This document shows, in pieces, positions 47,068 through 58,086 of a stretch of DNA of 64,000 nt. Position 1 is the stretch's first letter; every line of letters starts with the position of its first letter. Source of the stretch: Nitratidesulfovibrio termitidis HI1. Lineage in GTDB: Bacteria > Desulfobacterota > Desulfovibrionia > Desulfovibrionales > Desulfovibrionaceae. The stretch is taken from NCBI RefSeq assembly GCF_000504305.1, contig NZ_KI632512.1, positions 3,162,304 to 3,226,303 of the forward strand, written 5' to 3'. The notes beneath the pieces are model-generated. The model was not told where the DNA came from. It did no database searches and was given only the letters and a program-made list of their open reading frames with translations. A program made the translations under genes and the position numbers.

Positions 47068-47870
47068 CCTTCGTTCTCCCCAAGCAGGTTGATGATGATG
47101 CCGATGTCTTCGGGCCGGTCCACTCCGTGGGTACGGCAGGTGGTGGGCACGACCCGGATGGGAATGCCGTTTTCGAGCAGCCGCAGCTGCTCCAGTTTCT
47201 CGCGCCGCTCAAGGGAAGAGGGCGCCAGTTGCGTGAAGGCGCGCAGGGCCTCCAGCCGGAAGGCGTACAGCCCGACATGGCCGAGATAGGCCGGGCCTCC
47301 TTCACCTTCGTGCGCGCCGCCGTCCCGTGCGAAGGGAATGGCCGCGCGCGAAAAATACAGCGCGTCGCCGTTGGCCGCCGTGACCACCTTGACCCGATCC
47401 GGGCTGGCGGCCTCCGCCGCGTCGATGGTCATGGCCAGGGTGGCCACGCGCACCCGCGCGCCGCCCTCTGCCGCGCCGAACGGGGCCACCAGTTGGCTGA
47501 GCATGCGCGGGTCCAGCGCGGGTTCGTCGCCCTGGATGTTCACCACCACCGCGTCGTCGGGCAATGCCGCGCCATCGGTCATGCCTTCGGCGCGCCCCAG
47601 CAGGCAGGCCGCCTCGTACACCCGGTCGGTGCCGCTTTCATGGTCGGACCGGGTCATGACGAAAGGCACATCCAGCCGGTGGGCCGCTTCCGCGATGCGT
47701 TCGTCGTCCGTGGCCAGCACCACCTTGCGCAGTTCCGGGCAGCGGGCCGCACGCTGATACACATGCCAGAACATGGGCATGCCCGCGATGTCGGCCAGCG
47801 GCTTGCCGGGAAAACGGGACGAGGCGTAGCGTGCGGGAATGATGCCGTAGCAGGTGGGGAATGCCGTCAT
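47064..47870 (-). CDS. kdsB: 3-deoxy-manno-octulosonate cytidylyltransferase KdsB
   Basis: 268-residue enzyme that makes CMP-KDO for LPS. Signature [20 protein letters not shown] (about 9-28), [17 protein letters not shown] and [10 protein letters not shown]. Start at 47870 fits the family N terminus; a longer frame reads into intergenic DNA. The gene is translationally coupled to carA, an odd pair functionally. The promoter region is shared with the divergent prfC. Confidence 0.93.
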
Positions 47871-48100
47871 CTCGTCGGGTGGCCCTGTGGCCTGCGGTTG
47901 GGGTGCGGAGCCGTTGGGGTGATGCTCCGGGCGCGAAACTTTCGGACAATAACCGAAAATATCAAGCCGGGAAAGCGTCTTGTGCAAATTGCCGCATCAG
48001 TCCGGAATGGCTGACGAAAATGTAAAACGGGCGGGATATCCCGTGCCGTTTCCCCGTGCTTGCCGCTTCGTGGGCGTGCCGCGTACGCCAGGTCCGGCGG

Positions 48101-48129
48101 TTGACCGCTCTCTTCAGGTGTAGCATAAT
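48101..48129 (+). promoter_or_regulatory. Sigma-70-type promoter for prfC
   Basis: TTGACC-N17-CATAAT: five of six matches in both boxes. It implies a 5' leader of about 200 nt before prfC; no regulatory fold was recognised in it. Confidence 0.7.
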
Positions 48130-48342
48130 TCCGCTTCTCGCGCGGGCAAGGCCCGCCCCCCTTTTTTGTCGCGCCGCCCGCATTTTCGCCCCGCCAGTAT
48201 CCGCCCTTGGGGCGGCCCCGTTCACCGGGCAGCCGGGCGTTTCACATTTCGGGGCATCTCCCGGCGCACGGGCAACGCCCGGCCGGGCGGCACAACGCCG
48301 AATATCCCGCATTCATCCCAGACCCATTCGAGGATCATTGCC

Positions 48343-49932
<1,590 letters not shown>

Positions 49933-50023
49933 GGTTTGGCGATGCGGGTTTGACAAACTGCAGTTTTCTTGTAGCCTCCAATATTGTGGCCCCATCATTT
50001 GGTGCAACGGAAATGGAGAAGCT

Positions 50024-50842
50024 ATGCTGGACCTGCAGAGTGCATCGATTGTTGATGGAAATGTAGTAAGATGGGGGAAGTGCGGAGAAGGAGAGCCTCT
50101 TGTCGCCCTTCATGGAACGCCGTTCTCCTCTCAGGTGTGGCGCAGAATAGTGCCTCATTTGACCGATGTTTTTACAGTGTATTATTTCGACATGGTGAGC
50201 TATGGGCAGTCGCAGATGCGGGATGGGCAGGATGTGTCGCTGGCGGTCCAGGGCAAAGTGCTCTCTGCATTATTCAGCGAATGGGGGCTGGAGCACCCGC
50301 ATGTCCTCGCACATGATTTTGGGGGAGCCACAGCCCTGCGGGGTTATTATCTTCACGGACTGCGTTACGCCTCCCTCACAATTTTCGACGCAGTGGCTCT
50401 TGCCCCTTGGGGATCTCCATTCGTGCAGCACGTGCGCAAGCACGAAGGGGCGTTTTCAGGGATGCCGGACTACATGCATGACGCCTTGTTAAGGGCGTAT
50501 TTGCAAACAGCTGCATGCAATTCCCTGTCTGCGGAAGCGATGGATGTGTATAGTGCCCCATGGCGGGGCCCGGTGGGTCAAGCGGCCTTCTATCGTCAAA
50601 TCGCGCAGATGGACCAGAAATACACGGACGAGATACAGCCCCTTTACGGCAGGATGGACTGCCCTGTCACTGTATTGTGGGGCGACCACGATGCCTGGAT
50701 TCCGTACGGGCAAGGGGAAGCCTTGGCTTCGCTGCTTTCCGGTCGTCCCTGCATTCCAATCCGGAACTCAGGGCATCTTGCCCAGGACGATCGCCCCGAG
50801 GCGATTGTGGCGGCAGTGCTGAAGCAGGCAGCAGCCGACTAA
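50024..50842 (+). CDS. Alpha/beta hydrolase with Asp nucleophile
   Basis: 272-residue alpha/beta-hydrolase. The nucleophile elbow reads AHDFGGATA, so the nucleophile is Asp, as in epoxide hydrolases and haloalkane dehalogenases and not the Ser of esterases. HGTPFSS near residue 29 is the oxyanion loop; DHDAWIP and GHLAQDD near the C terminus give the acid and base. No signal peptide. The base composition is slightly lower in G+C than its neighbours, which hints at transfer. TGGAGAA precedes the ATG. Confidence 0.82.
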   Translation: MLDLQSASIVDGNVVRWGKCGEGEPLVALHGTPFSSQVWRRIVPHLTDVFTVYYFDMVSYGQSQMRDGQDVSLAVQGKVLSALFSEWGLEHPHVLAHDFGGATALRGYYLHGLRYASLTIFDAVALAPWGSPFVQHVRKHEGAFSGMPDYMHDALLRAYLQTAACNSLSAEAMDVYSAPWRGPVGQAAFYRQIAQMDQKYTDEIQPLYGRMDCPVTVLWGDHDAWIPYGQGEALASLLSGRPCIPIRNSGHLAQDDRPEAIVAAVLKQAAAD

Positions 50843-50894
50843 AACCCCCGCATATGCGCGCTGGCGGCGGGCATCCCTTGCAGGTGCGCGCGCT

Positions 50895-53800
50895 TTACGC
50901 GCTGCTTTGGCTGCTTCCACCGTTCCGTCTCTCGCGGTAGCGCGCCACCTGCCGCTCGATGGCCGCGAACAGGGCGTCGCGGTTCACCGGCTTGGCCACG
51001 AAGTCGTCCATGCCCTCGGCCAGGAAGCGGTCGCGATCGCCCTGCATGGCGTGGGCGGTCAGGGCGATGACCGGCACGTTGGCCCAGGCGGCCCCCTGCG
51101 CCGCCGCCTCGCGGATGCGGCGGGTGGCCTCCAGCCCGCTGACCACGGGCATCTGCACATCCATCAGCACCACGTCGAAGGGGGGACGTTGCATTCCGCC
51201 GTCGGCCGTGGCGTCCGGGGCGCAGCCCCCACGCAGGCGGTCCAGGGCCTCCTGTCCGTCGATGGCCAGGTGCACCTCGTAACCGCGTTCCTGCAGGAAG
51301 AAGCTCAGGAATTCGCGGTTCAGGTCGTTGTCTTCCGCCAGCAGCACGCACAGGGGGCGGTCCGCTTCCTCCGCGTCGTGCGCATCGGTCCCCTGTGTTC
51401 CCGGTGCCACCTGTTCCGAATGCCCCGAAGTCTCCGGACGGGCCGGACCGCCTGAACGGTTCGGCAGGTTCGGGCCGGTCAGGCGCAGGTCGGTGGGGTC
51501 GGCGGCGCCCTGCGGAGCGTCCTTGTCCATGGGCAGGGTGAACCAGAACCGGCTGCCCTGGCCGGGCGTGCTGTCCACCCCGATGTCGCCGCCCTGCAGG
51601 CGCACGATGTGCCGCGAGATGGCAAGGCCCAGGCCGCTGCCGCTGTGCCGCCGGGTGTGCGAGCCATCCGCCTGCGAGAAGCTTTCGAACAGCAGGGGCA
51701 GCTTGTCCGCCGTGATGCCGGGGCCCGTGTCCTGCACGGTGAAGCGCAGACATCCGCCGGGCCGGGGACACCGGGCGTTGCGGTGCACATCCACGTGCAC
51801 GCTGCCCGTGTCGGTGAATTTTACGGCGTTGCCCGCCAGATTCACCAGCACCTGGCGCAGCCGCAGCGGGTCGCCCTGCAACCGGGCGGGCGCCCCGGCG
51901 TCGATGTGCACGGTGAGTGACAGCCCCTTGCGCTCTGCCTGCACGGCCAGCGGAGCCAGCGCATCACTCACGGCGGCCCGCAGGTCGTACTCCACCTGGT
52001 CCAGTCCCAGCCGTCCGGCCTCCATGCGCGAAAAGTCCAGCAGATCGTTGATCACGTGCAGCAGCCCCTCTGACACGTTGCGGATCATGGAAAGATAATG
52101 GGCCTGCTCGCTGTCCTGCGCAGGTGGCATCGTGTCGTGCAGGCGCGAGAGCGCCACGTCCACGATGCCCAGGATGCCTGAAAGCGGGGTGCGCATTTCG
52201 TGGCTGATGTTGGCCACGAACTGGCTCTTGAGTTCATTGGCGCTTTCGGCCTCTTCCTTGGCCCGCTGCAGGGCCTGTTCCGCCTCGTACAGGCGGCTGA
52301 TGTCCTGGAAGGCGCCACGTGCCCGCACCGGCCTGCCGCCCGGCCCGCGCTGCACCACTGCCTTCATCTGCCCCATCATGCGTCGCCCCTTGGCGGTGCG
52401 CAGGGGAATGTTGTCCCAGAAGATGGATTCCGGTTCGTCGGCGGGTTCGGTGAGCATCCGCTCGAACTGCGTGACGTAGTCCGGGGCGTAGATGTGGCAG
52501 CCTTCCAGCGGACGGGGCAGCGGGGTGCCCGGCTCCACTTCGAGCAGGGCGTACAGCCCGGGCGACCAGTAGGCGGCCGTGTTGCCGGCGATGTCGAAGT
52601 CGAAGCTGCCGATCCCCGCGATGAGCTGGGCTTCCAGCAGCCGGGCCTCGCTGTCGCGCAGGGCTTGTTCCACCTCGTGCAGGCGGGTGATGTCCTGAAA
52701 GGTGCCGCGCATGCGTACCGGTGCGCCGTCCGGCCCGCGCTGCACCACGGCCTGCATGTGCGCCACGCCCTTCCGGCCGCTGGTCGTGACGTAGGACACG
52801 GTTTCGGAGTGGATGGTTCCCGCCGCGTGATCGCGTGAGGCCAGCAGCCCGTCGAACCAGTCGGTGCGCTCCGGTGAATGGACGGCGCTGCCGCGCGAGG
52901 GGGGCGGCGGGGGCTGGGACGGGTCCAGTTCCAGCAGGGCGTACAGGCCGGGCGACCAGTAATCGGTCCTGTCGTGCACCAGATCCAGGTCGAAGCTGCC
53001 CATGCGTGCGATCTGCTGCGCCTCCTGCAATCGGGCCTCGCTGTCGCGCAGGGCCTGTTCGGCCTCGTGCAGGGGGGTGATGTCCTGGAAAGTGCCCCGG
53101 ATGTGCTCGGGCAGGCCGTCCGCGCCGTGGCGCACCATCAGGTGCAGGCGGCCGAATCCATGCCGCCCGGTGGCGGTGACGTAGGGGAACGAGCGCAACG
53201 CGGTGGTTTCCGGCCTGTCCGCCGGGGTGGCCAGGAACGCTTCGAACCAGGGGGCCGTTTCCGGCGCGTGGCGGCGGAAGGCCTCGCCCGGCACCAGCGG
53301 GCCGTCGTGCGGGTCCAGGTCCAGCAGGCGGAACAGCCCCGGTGACCAGAACGCCTCGCCGTCGCGCAGGTTGACCGAATAGCTGCCCATGCGGGCGATG
53401 AACTGGGCCTCGTTGAGCCGGGCTTCGCTGTCGCGCAGGGCCAGTTCCGCCTCGCGCAGGCTGGTGATGTCCTGAAAGGTGCCCTGGGCGTGCAGGGGCA
53501 GGCGGTCCGGCCCGCGCGTGACCCGGCAGCGAAATTGTCCCCAGCCCTGCCGCCCGGCCAGGGTGCGGTAGGGAAAGACGCGTTGCAACTCGGTCACCGG
53601 CTCGTCCGAGACGATGGCCACGTGCTCGTGGTACCAGCCCAGTTCTTCCGGGGCGTGGATGGCGAACACCTCTGCGGGGGCTGGGGGCGGCAGCGCGGGG
53701 TCGTGGCCGAGCATTTCGTACAGCCCGGCGGACCACACGAACGCCCCGGTGTCCATGTGCAGTTCAAAGCTGCCCATGCGGGCGATCTGTTGCGCCTCCT

Positions 53801-55514
53801 GCAGCCGGGCCTCGCTGTGGCGCAGGGCCAGGCGGGCCTCCTCGCGCTGGGTGATGTCCTGCAGCACGGCCATGCACCGGGCGGGCATGCCGGTTTCGCG
53901 GTCTTCGTGCAAGGGGCGCAGGCGTACCTCGTGGATGCGCTCGCCCACGGCCATGGTGAAGGTGACCTCGCTGCCCGCCAGGGCCACCTGCAGCTGTTCC
54001 TCGAAGGGCAGGGCCATCTGCGGGGGCAGTACGTCGGAGGGGGTGGCTCCCTCCATCTGCTGGCGGGGGAGCATCAGCCCTGCCAGCCCCAGTCCGTCGG
54101 CCAGCAGGCAGCGCATGCTGCCGTCAAAGAGCATGATGGCGCCGCCGGGATAGTTCTCGGCAAGGGTACGGTAGCGGGCCTCGCTGTGGCGCAACGCGGT
54201 TTCTGCCTCCAGCCGTTGGCCGCGCTGGCGGCTGGCCGACCAGGCCAGCAGCGAGACGGCCATGCACAGGGCCAGGGACATGCCCACGTTGGCCACCGTC
54301 TGCCTGCGCCATCCGGACAGCACCAGATCCAGCGGGGTGTGCATGGTCATGCGGAAGGGAAAACTGCGCAACTGGTGCACGGCCACCAGCGCGTCGTCCG
54401 TTTCGACGATGCGCATGCCGGGAACGCTGATGCCCTTGCCGGACAGGGCATCGGACGGGCTGCCGTCGAACGGGGACGACATTTCCGGAGGCAGCGTGGT
54501 GCGGCGCGCCGTGTAGGCCCGATCGGGAGAAGTGCGGGGGCCGTTCCCCGACGTGCCGGGCCTGCCCGTCCCGCCGGTCTCCGACCCGCTGGTGGCGGAC
54601 ATGCCCGATGGCGTACCCGGTGCATTGTCTGGCGAGCTTTTCGGCACGAGGCCGGGTGCAGCGTCTGGCATGACGTCTGGCATGGCGCCTGACATGGCGT
54701 AAGGCCAGGCGCCGCTGGCAACGGCCACCGAGGCGCGCACGCAGGCTGCGTCCGCGCCGGGAGGCCACACCACCAGGGGGGAGGAGTCCTCGTCAAGCAG
54801 CACGGAGCATTCCGTTTCACCGGGGTCGTAGTCCTGATAGCGGTCCTGGAAGGAGAGCGGGTTGACCAGGGCCACCAGCATCCCGGCAAAGCTGCCGTCC
54901 GACCCGGAGACGCGGCGGCTCAGCAGCATTCGGGGCGGCGTGTTGCCGTGCGTGCCGGTGAGCGGCATTTGCAGCCGCAGCAGGTTGAAGTCGCGCAGCA
55001 GATCGCGGTGGGTGGGCAGCACCACGCGGCGTAACAGGGGGTCTATGCCGACGGGCAACGGAGCGGTGGCGGCCAGCACGGCCCCGTCCGGGGCGAGCAG
55101 GGCCAGTTCCATGGCATGGGGGCGCAGCAGGTCCAGCCGCTGGTGAAGTTCGGCATCGATCTCGTGCAGGCGGAGGGCTGCGTGGTGGGCCATCTCGTCG
55201 GATAGATCGAGGGCCAGCGCCGTCAGTGCAAGGTCCAGGGTCTGGAGCAGTCCGTCCACGTGCTCGCCTATCAGGCGCAGTTGTCCTTCCAGGCGCAGGC
55301 GGGCCATGTCCATGTAACGGTCGCGTTCGCGCAGCACGTGGGTGACGCTGGTTGCCACCACCGCCGCCAGCACCACCAGCAGCACCCAGCCGAGCATGCT
55401 GTCGCCCAGACGCCCCGGCGGGATGCGCGGGCGCGTGCCCGCCCCCTGTGCGGCAACGCGGTGTGGGCGGGGGCGCAACCCCTCGGACGGCGGTGGCGCG
55501 GGGGCGTCAGCCAT
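50895..55514 (-). CDS. Multi-PAS hybrid sensor histidine kinase
   Basis: 1539-residue membrane kinase. TM1 about 39-60, periplasmic domain of about 340 residues, TM2 near 408, then five PAS domains (starting near 440, 560, 695, 820 and 945). The last four begin with nearly the same ALRDSEARLxEAQxIARMGS block, showing internal duplication. HisKA with H in NISHEMRTPLSG near 1105, HATPase with VNLAGNAVKFTDTG and GSGLGLAISRHIV, then a C-terminal receiver (LLAEDNDLNREF, phospho-Asp in VVLMDVQMPVVSG). Start at 55514 overlaps hemW by 8 bp. An output regulator is not adjacent. Confidence 0.9.
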   Translation of the reverse strand: MADAPAPPPSEGLRPRPHRVAAQGAGTRPRIPPGRLGDSMLGWVLLVVLAAVVATSVTHVLRERDRYMDMARLRLEGQLRLIGEHVDGLLQTLDLALTALALDLSDEMAHHAALRLHEIDAELHQRLDLLRPHAMELALLAPDGAVLAATAPLPVGIDPLLRRVVLPTHRDLLRDFNLLRLQMPLTGTHGNTPPRMLLSRRVSGSDGSFAGMLVALVNPLSFQDRYQDYDPGETECSVLLDEDSSPLVVWPPGADAACVRASVAVASGAWPYAMSGAMPDVMPDAAPGLVPKSSPDNAPGTPSGMSATSGSETGGTGRPGTSGNGPRTSPDRAYTARRTTLPPEMSSPFDGSPSDALSGKGISVPGMRIVETDDALVAVHQLRSFPFRMTMHTPLDLVLSGWRRQTVANVGMSLALCMAVSLLAWSASRQRGQRLEAETALRHSEARYRTLAENYPGGAIMLFDGSMRCLLADGLGLAGLMLPRQQMEGATPSDVLPPQMALPFEEQLQVALAGSEVTFTMAVGERIHEVRLRPLHEDRETGMPARCMAVLQDITQREEARLALRHSEARLQEAQQIARMGSFELHMDTGAFVWSAGLYEMLGHDPALPPPAPAEVFAIHAPEELGWYHEHVAIVSDEPVTELQRVFPYRTLAGRQGWGQFRCRVTRGPDRLPLHAQGTFQDITSLREAELALRDSEARLNEAQFIARMGSYSVNLRDGEAFWSPGLFRLLDLDPHDGPLVPGEAFRRHAPETAPWFEAFLATPADRPETTALRSFPYVTATGRHGFGRLHLMVRHGADGLPEHIRGTFQDITPLHEAEQALRDSEARLQEAQQIARMGSFDLDLVHDRTDYWSPGLYALLELDPSQPPPPPSRGSAVHSPERTDWFDGLLASRDHAAGTIHSETVSYVTTSGRKGVAHMQAVVQRGPDGAPVRMRGTFQDITRLHEVEQALRDSEARLLEAQLIAGIGSFDFDIAGNTAAYWSPGLYALLEVEPGTPLPRPLEGCHIYAPDYVTQFERMLTEPADEPESIFWDNIPLRTAKGRRMMGQMKAVVQRGPGGRPVRARGAFQDISRLYEAEQALQRAKEEAESANELKSQFVANISHEMRTPLSGILGIVDVALSRLHDTMPPAQDSEQAHYLSMIRNVSEGLLHVINDLLDFSRMEAGRLGLDQVEYDLRAAVSDALAPLAVQAERKGLSLTVHIDAGAPARLQGDPLRLRQVLVNLAGNAVKFTDTGSVHVDVHRNARCPRPGGCLRFTVQDTGPGITADKLPLLFESFSQADGSHTRRHSGSGLGLAISRHIVRLQGGDIGVDSTPGQGSRFWFTLPMDKDAPQGAADPTDLRLTGPNLPNRSGGPARPETSGHSEQVAPGTQGTDAHDAEEADRPLCVLLAEDNDLNREFLSFFLQERGYEVHLAIDGQEALDRLRGGCAPDATADGGMQRPPFDVVLMDVQMPVVSGLEATRRIREAAAQGAAWANVPVIALTAHAMQGDRDRFLAEGMDDFVAKPVNRDALFAAIERQVARYRERRNGGSSQSSA

Positions 55515-56865
55515 GGCTGCGCCCGGCGGGGGAAGCAGGGGGCGGTGACGGCGGGGCCGCGGGGTCAGCCGCATCCGTCGGGCCGTCCGGCCTGGCGGTG
55601 ACCTCCGCGGCGTGCCCGGCATCGGGTCCGGTGACCTGCCCCGCATCGGGTCCGGCGGCCTGACCGGTGACCTGACCGGCATGGGGCAAGGGGGGAGCGG
55701 GTGTTGCCACGGGCAGGGCCATCAGCGCCTCGGTGTCCTCGAACAGCCGTTCAAGGATGGAGTTGGAAACCAGCATGCCGCTGCGGGTCAGCCGCAGGTA
55801 GCCGTCGCGGATGCGCAGCAGCCCTTCGCGGTGCAGCAGGTGCACCAGCCGCTTGTGGTCGCGCAGAAAGTCGCGCCCGGTCAGCTCGCGATAGGCCTTT
55901 ACCCGCAGGCCGCGCGCCGTGCGCAGGCGCAGCATGATCAGTTCCAGCACCCGCGTCTGCGGGGTCAGCCGCTCGGCCTCGGTGCCCACGCGGCCTTCGT
56001 CCACCTGGCGGGTCCACGCGGCGTGGTCCTCCGGGTTGTTCCAGCGCAGGCCCCCCAGCGTGGAAGCCGCCGACGGGCCAAGGCCAAGGTAGTCCTCGCC
56101 TTCCCAATAGCCCAGGTTGTGGCGACACTGGAAGCCCATGCGGGCAAAATTGGAAATTTCGTAGTGGATGTAGCCTTCGGTTTCCAGCAGTTCCGCGCCG
56201 TCCATGAACATGGCGGCCTGGGCGCGCTCCGGGGGCAGGTCCAGCCTGCCGGTGACGCAGTCGTCCTCCAGCGGGGTGCCCGGCTCCAGGGTCAGCCCGT
56301 AGCAGGACAGGTGGTCGGGCCGCAGCCGCACCACCTCTTTCAGCTGCCGCATCCACTGGCGCAGGGTCTGGCCCGGCAGGCCCCAGATCAGGTCCATGCC
56401 CACGTTCTGGAAGCCCGCCGCGCGCACGGCGCGGAACGCGTCCAGGGCTTCCCGCGCCCGGTGCGGCCTGCCCAGGGTGTGCAGCATGGCGTCGTCCAGG
56501 CACTGCACGCCCATGGACAGCCGGTTCACCCCCACCTGCAGCAGGGTGCGCAACTCCGACGGGCGGGTCAGCGATTCCGGGTTGCCTTCCATGCTGATTT
56601 CCGCGCCCGGCTGCACCGCGAAGGCCTTGGCCACCCGGTCCAGAATGGTGCCGATGGTGCGCGCGGGCAGCAGGCTGGGCGTGCCCCCGCCGAAGAATAT
56701 CGAAGTCACCGGCGTGCCGCCCATGCGGTCGCCCCACAGGGCCAGTTCGCGCAGCAGCGTTTCCACGTAGTCGCGCACGGCCGACGCCGCCCCCATCTCC
56801 AGCGAGTGGAAGGCGCAGTACCGGCACTTGCGGCGGCAGAAAGGTACGTGGATGTACAGCAGCAT
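55507..56865 (-). CDS. hemW: Radical SAM protein HemW (heme chaperone)
   Basis: 452-residue radical SAM protein. The cluster motif CRRKCRYCAF (CX3CX2C, residues 10-17) follows MLLYIHVPF; FFGGGTPSLLPA and GMDLIWGLPGQTLRQW are typical of HemW and the older name coproporphyrinogen oxidase-like HemN. The extra cysteine after CXXC seen in true HemN is absent, favouring HemW. The C-terminal tail of about 60 residues is low complexity with repeated AGQVTG/PDAGQVTG units. It overlaps the downstream kinase by 8 bp. Confidence 0.9.
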   Translation of the reverse strand: MLLYIHVPFCRRKCRYCAFHSLEMGAASAVRDYVETLLRELALWGDRMGGTPVTSIFFGGGTPSLLPARTIGTILDRVAKAFAVQPGAEISMEGNPESLTRPSELRTLLQVGVNRLSMGVQCLDDAMLHTLGRPHRAREALDAFRAVRAAGFQNVGMDLIWGLPGQTLRQWMRQLKEVVRLRPDHLSCYGLTLEPGTPLEDDCVTGRLDLPPERAQAAMFMDGAELLETEGYIHYEISNFARMGFQCRHNLGYWEGEDYLGLGPSAASTLGGLRWNNPEDHAAWTRQVDEGRVGTEAERLTPQTRVLELIMLRLRTARGLRVKAYRELTGRDFLRDHKRLVHLLHREGLLRIRDGYLRLTRSGMLVSNSILERLFEDTEALMALPVATPAPPLPHAGQVTGQAAGPDAGQVTGPDAGHAAEVTARPDGPTDAADPAAPPSPPPASPAGRSHG

Positions 56866-56898
56866 GGTGGTGTGACCAGCTCCGTCCGGGAAGAGAAC

Positions 56899-56937
56899 CG
56901 GGGAGGGGACCCTTTGAAAAAGGGTCTCCCTCCCCGG
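56899..56937. repeat. Hairpin module upstream of hemW
   Basis: CCGGGGAGGG...CCCTCCCCGG with inner ACCCTTT/AAAGGGT. This is the same kind of intergenic hairpin as at 22341 and near 63173. The IS3 copy is inserted just beyond it. Confidence 0.7.
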
Positions 56938-56962
56938 ACCCCTCTGTAATGCCCCCCTTAAA

Positions 56963-57583
56963 TCAAGCGGCCTTTAAGGGAGAATTCCGCCAGGTTTTGT
57001 TTGCCTGCTGATGGACGCCTTGCGGAGTCTTCCAGCCAAGCGCCGAATGCAGGTATGTGGTGTTGAAGTTTTCTATCCAGTCAGAGAGGGCGCGGTTGAG
57101 GTGTTCCAGGCTACGCCATTCGTGCAGCCAGAAGAGCTCTTCCTTGATCGTACGCATTGTCCGCTCGGTATCCGCGTTCCCTTTGGGATTGTTGTAGCTG
57201 GTAAACGCCTGCGTGATGCCGAGAGTCGCGCAGGCGCGCATAAAAGCCGTTCCTGTCGGTTGGCAGCCGTTGTCGCTCATCAGGCTCAGGCCGTGCCCCC
57301 GGACGCCTCCGGGAAAGTGCGTCTGGATAGCCGTATCCAGAGCTTGCAGCCACTCATGGCTCCGGCTCCGGTAGTCGGCATGGTGGCCCACGATCTTCTT
57401 GGAAAACCAGTCCACCACCAGCACGATATACACCCAGCCGCCTTCCGTCATGACCTTGGTCATGTCGATGCCCCACCACTGACACGGGCGGACGGGGCGC
57501 GGCTTGCTTCCGGAAGGGGTGCGCTTTGCCCGCAAGGCTGCGCGCTTCACCCCAAGGCCATGCAGACGCATCAGGCGCGCCAC
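56963..57583 (-). pseudogene. IS3 transposase orfB, catalytic part, cut off by frameshift
   Basis: 206-residue remainder of the DDE transposase. The catalytic triad survives: Asp in WGIDMTKV, Asp in LMSDNGCQP, Glu in ADTERTM. Upstream, at about 57600-57610, the reading frame is broken by what looks like a one-base loss after CGGTATAAAA, so the conserved start HPFWGYRRV is in the other frame. It can only be made if this is a sequencing error or a frameshift rescue. Confidence 0.8.
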
Positions 57584-57600
57584 TCGTTTGACGTTGATGA

Positions 57601-58005
57601 TCAGGCCGTTTTATACCGAAGGGTGGCCCATACGCGGCGATAGCCCCAAAAGGGATGTTCCATTTTCAGGGACTCGATCAACGGCAAGAGTTCGGCATCG
57701 CGCTGAAGCTGGGCCTGGCCGGATCGGCGCTTGCCGCTTACCAGTCGTTTTTTTTTAACTCCTAGCGTCAGTTCGCCAACGGCTTGCTTGAGTTTTTGGT
57801 TCTCTGTCGCAAGGCGTTCTTCTCGTCGGTTAGTGGCGCCCACCTCAAAAGCCAGGGCGGCATTGGCCAACAACGTGTCGCGCCAGCGGTAATACATACC
57901 CTGAGTGATTTGATACTCACTGCAAATGCTTGCCACAGAGCGACCCTGCAATCCCTCAAGCACAATGCGGGCCTTGCTTTTGCTGTCCCAGACTCGGCGT
58001 TTCAT
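57601..58005 (-). pseudogene. IS3 orfA joined to the start of orfB
   Basis: 134-residue frame. Residues 1-80 are the IS3 OrfA helix-turn-helix and leucine-zipper (SICSEYQITQGMYYRW). At 57748-57756 the coding strand has nine A, the usual slippage site for programmed frameshifting; in this copy the frame goes straight into orfB (PFWGYRRVWATLRY) and then stops. So the normal OrfA end and the 1-bp loss have both altered the usual arrangement. Confidence 0.8.
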
Positions 58006-58086
58006 GCTTCCTCCAAGGATGGAAGAAAACTACCTTAACAGGGCCACCTTGTTAATGGGGGGCAGTATACCTCCCCCCCAAACTTT

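Larger units (their letters stand above)
56950..58064 (-). mobile_element. IS3-family insertion sequence (damaged)
   Basis: About 1115 bp with imperfect terminal inverted repeats of about 35 bp. Left end starts TGCCCCCCTTAAA, right end on the other strand TGCCCCCCATTAAC, and the outermost TG..CA is normal for IS3. The two reading frames run leftward. A 3-bp GTA occurs on both sides but one base off at the left, so a target duplication is only possible. The element splits the spacer between hemW and queH and has not cut a gene. Confidence 0.85.

Noticed and set aside
48130..48342. Structured leader of prfC
   Set aside because: Long leader, but no known riboswitch or attenuator pattern seen.
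56945..58070. 3-bp target duplication GTA around the IS
   Set aside because: Left copy is one base out of place, so it may be chance; not listed as a feature.
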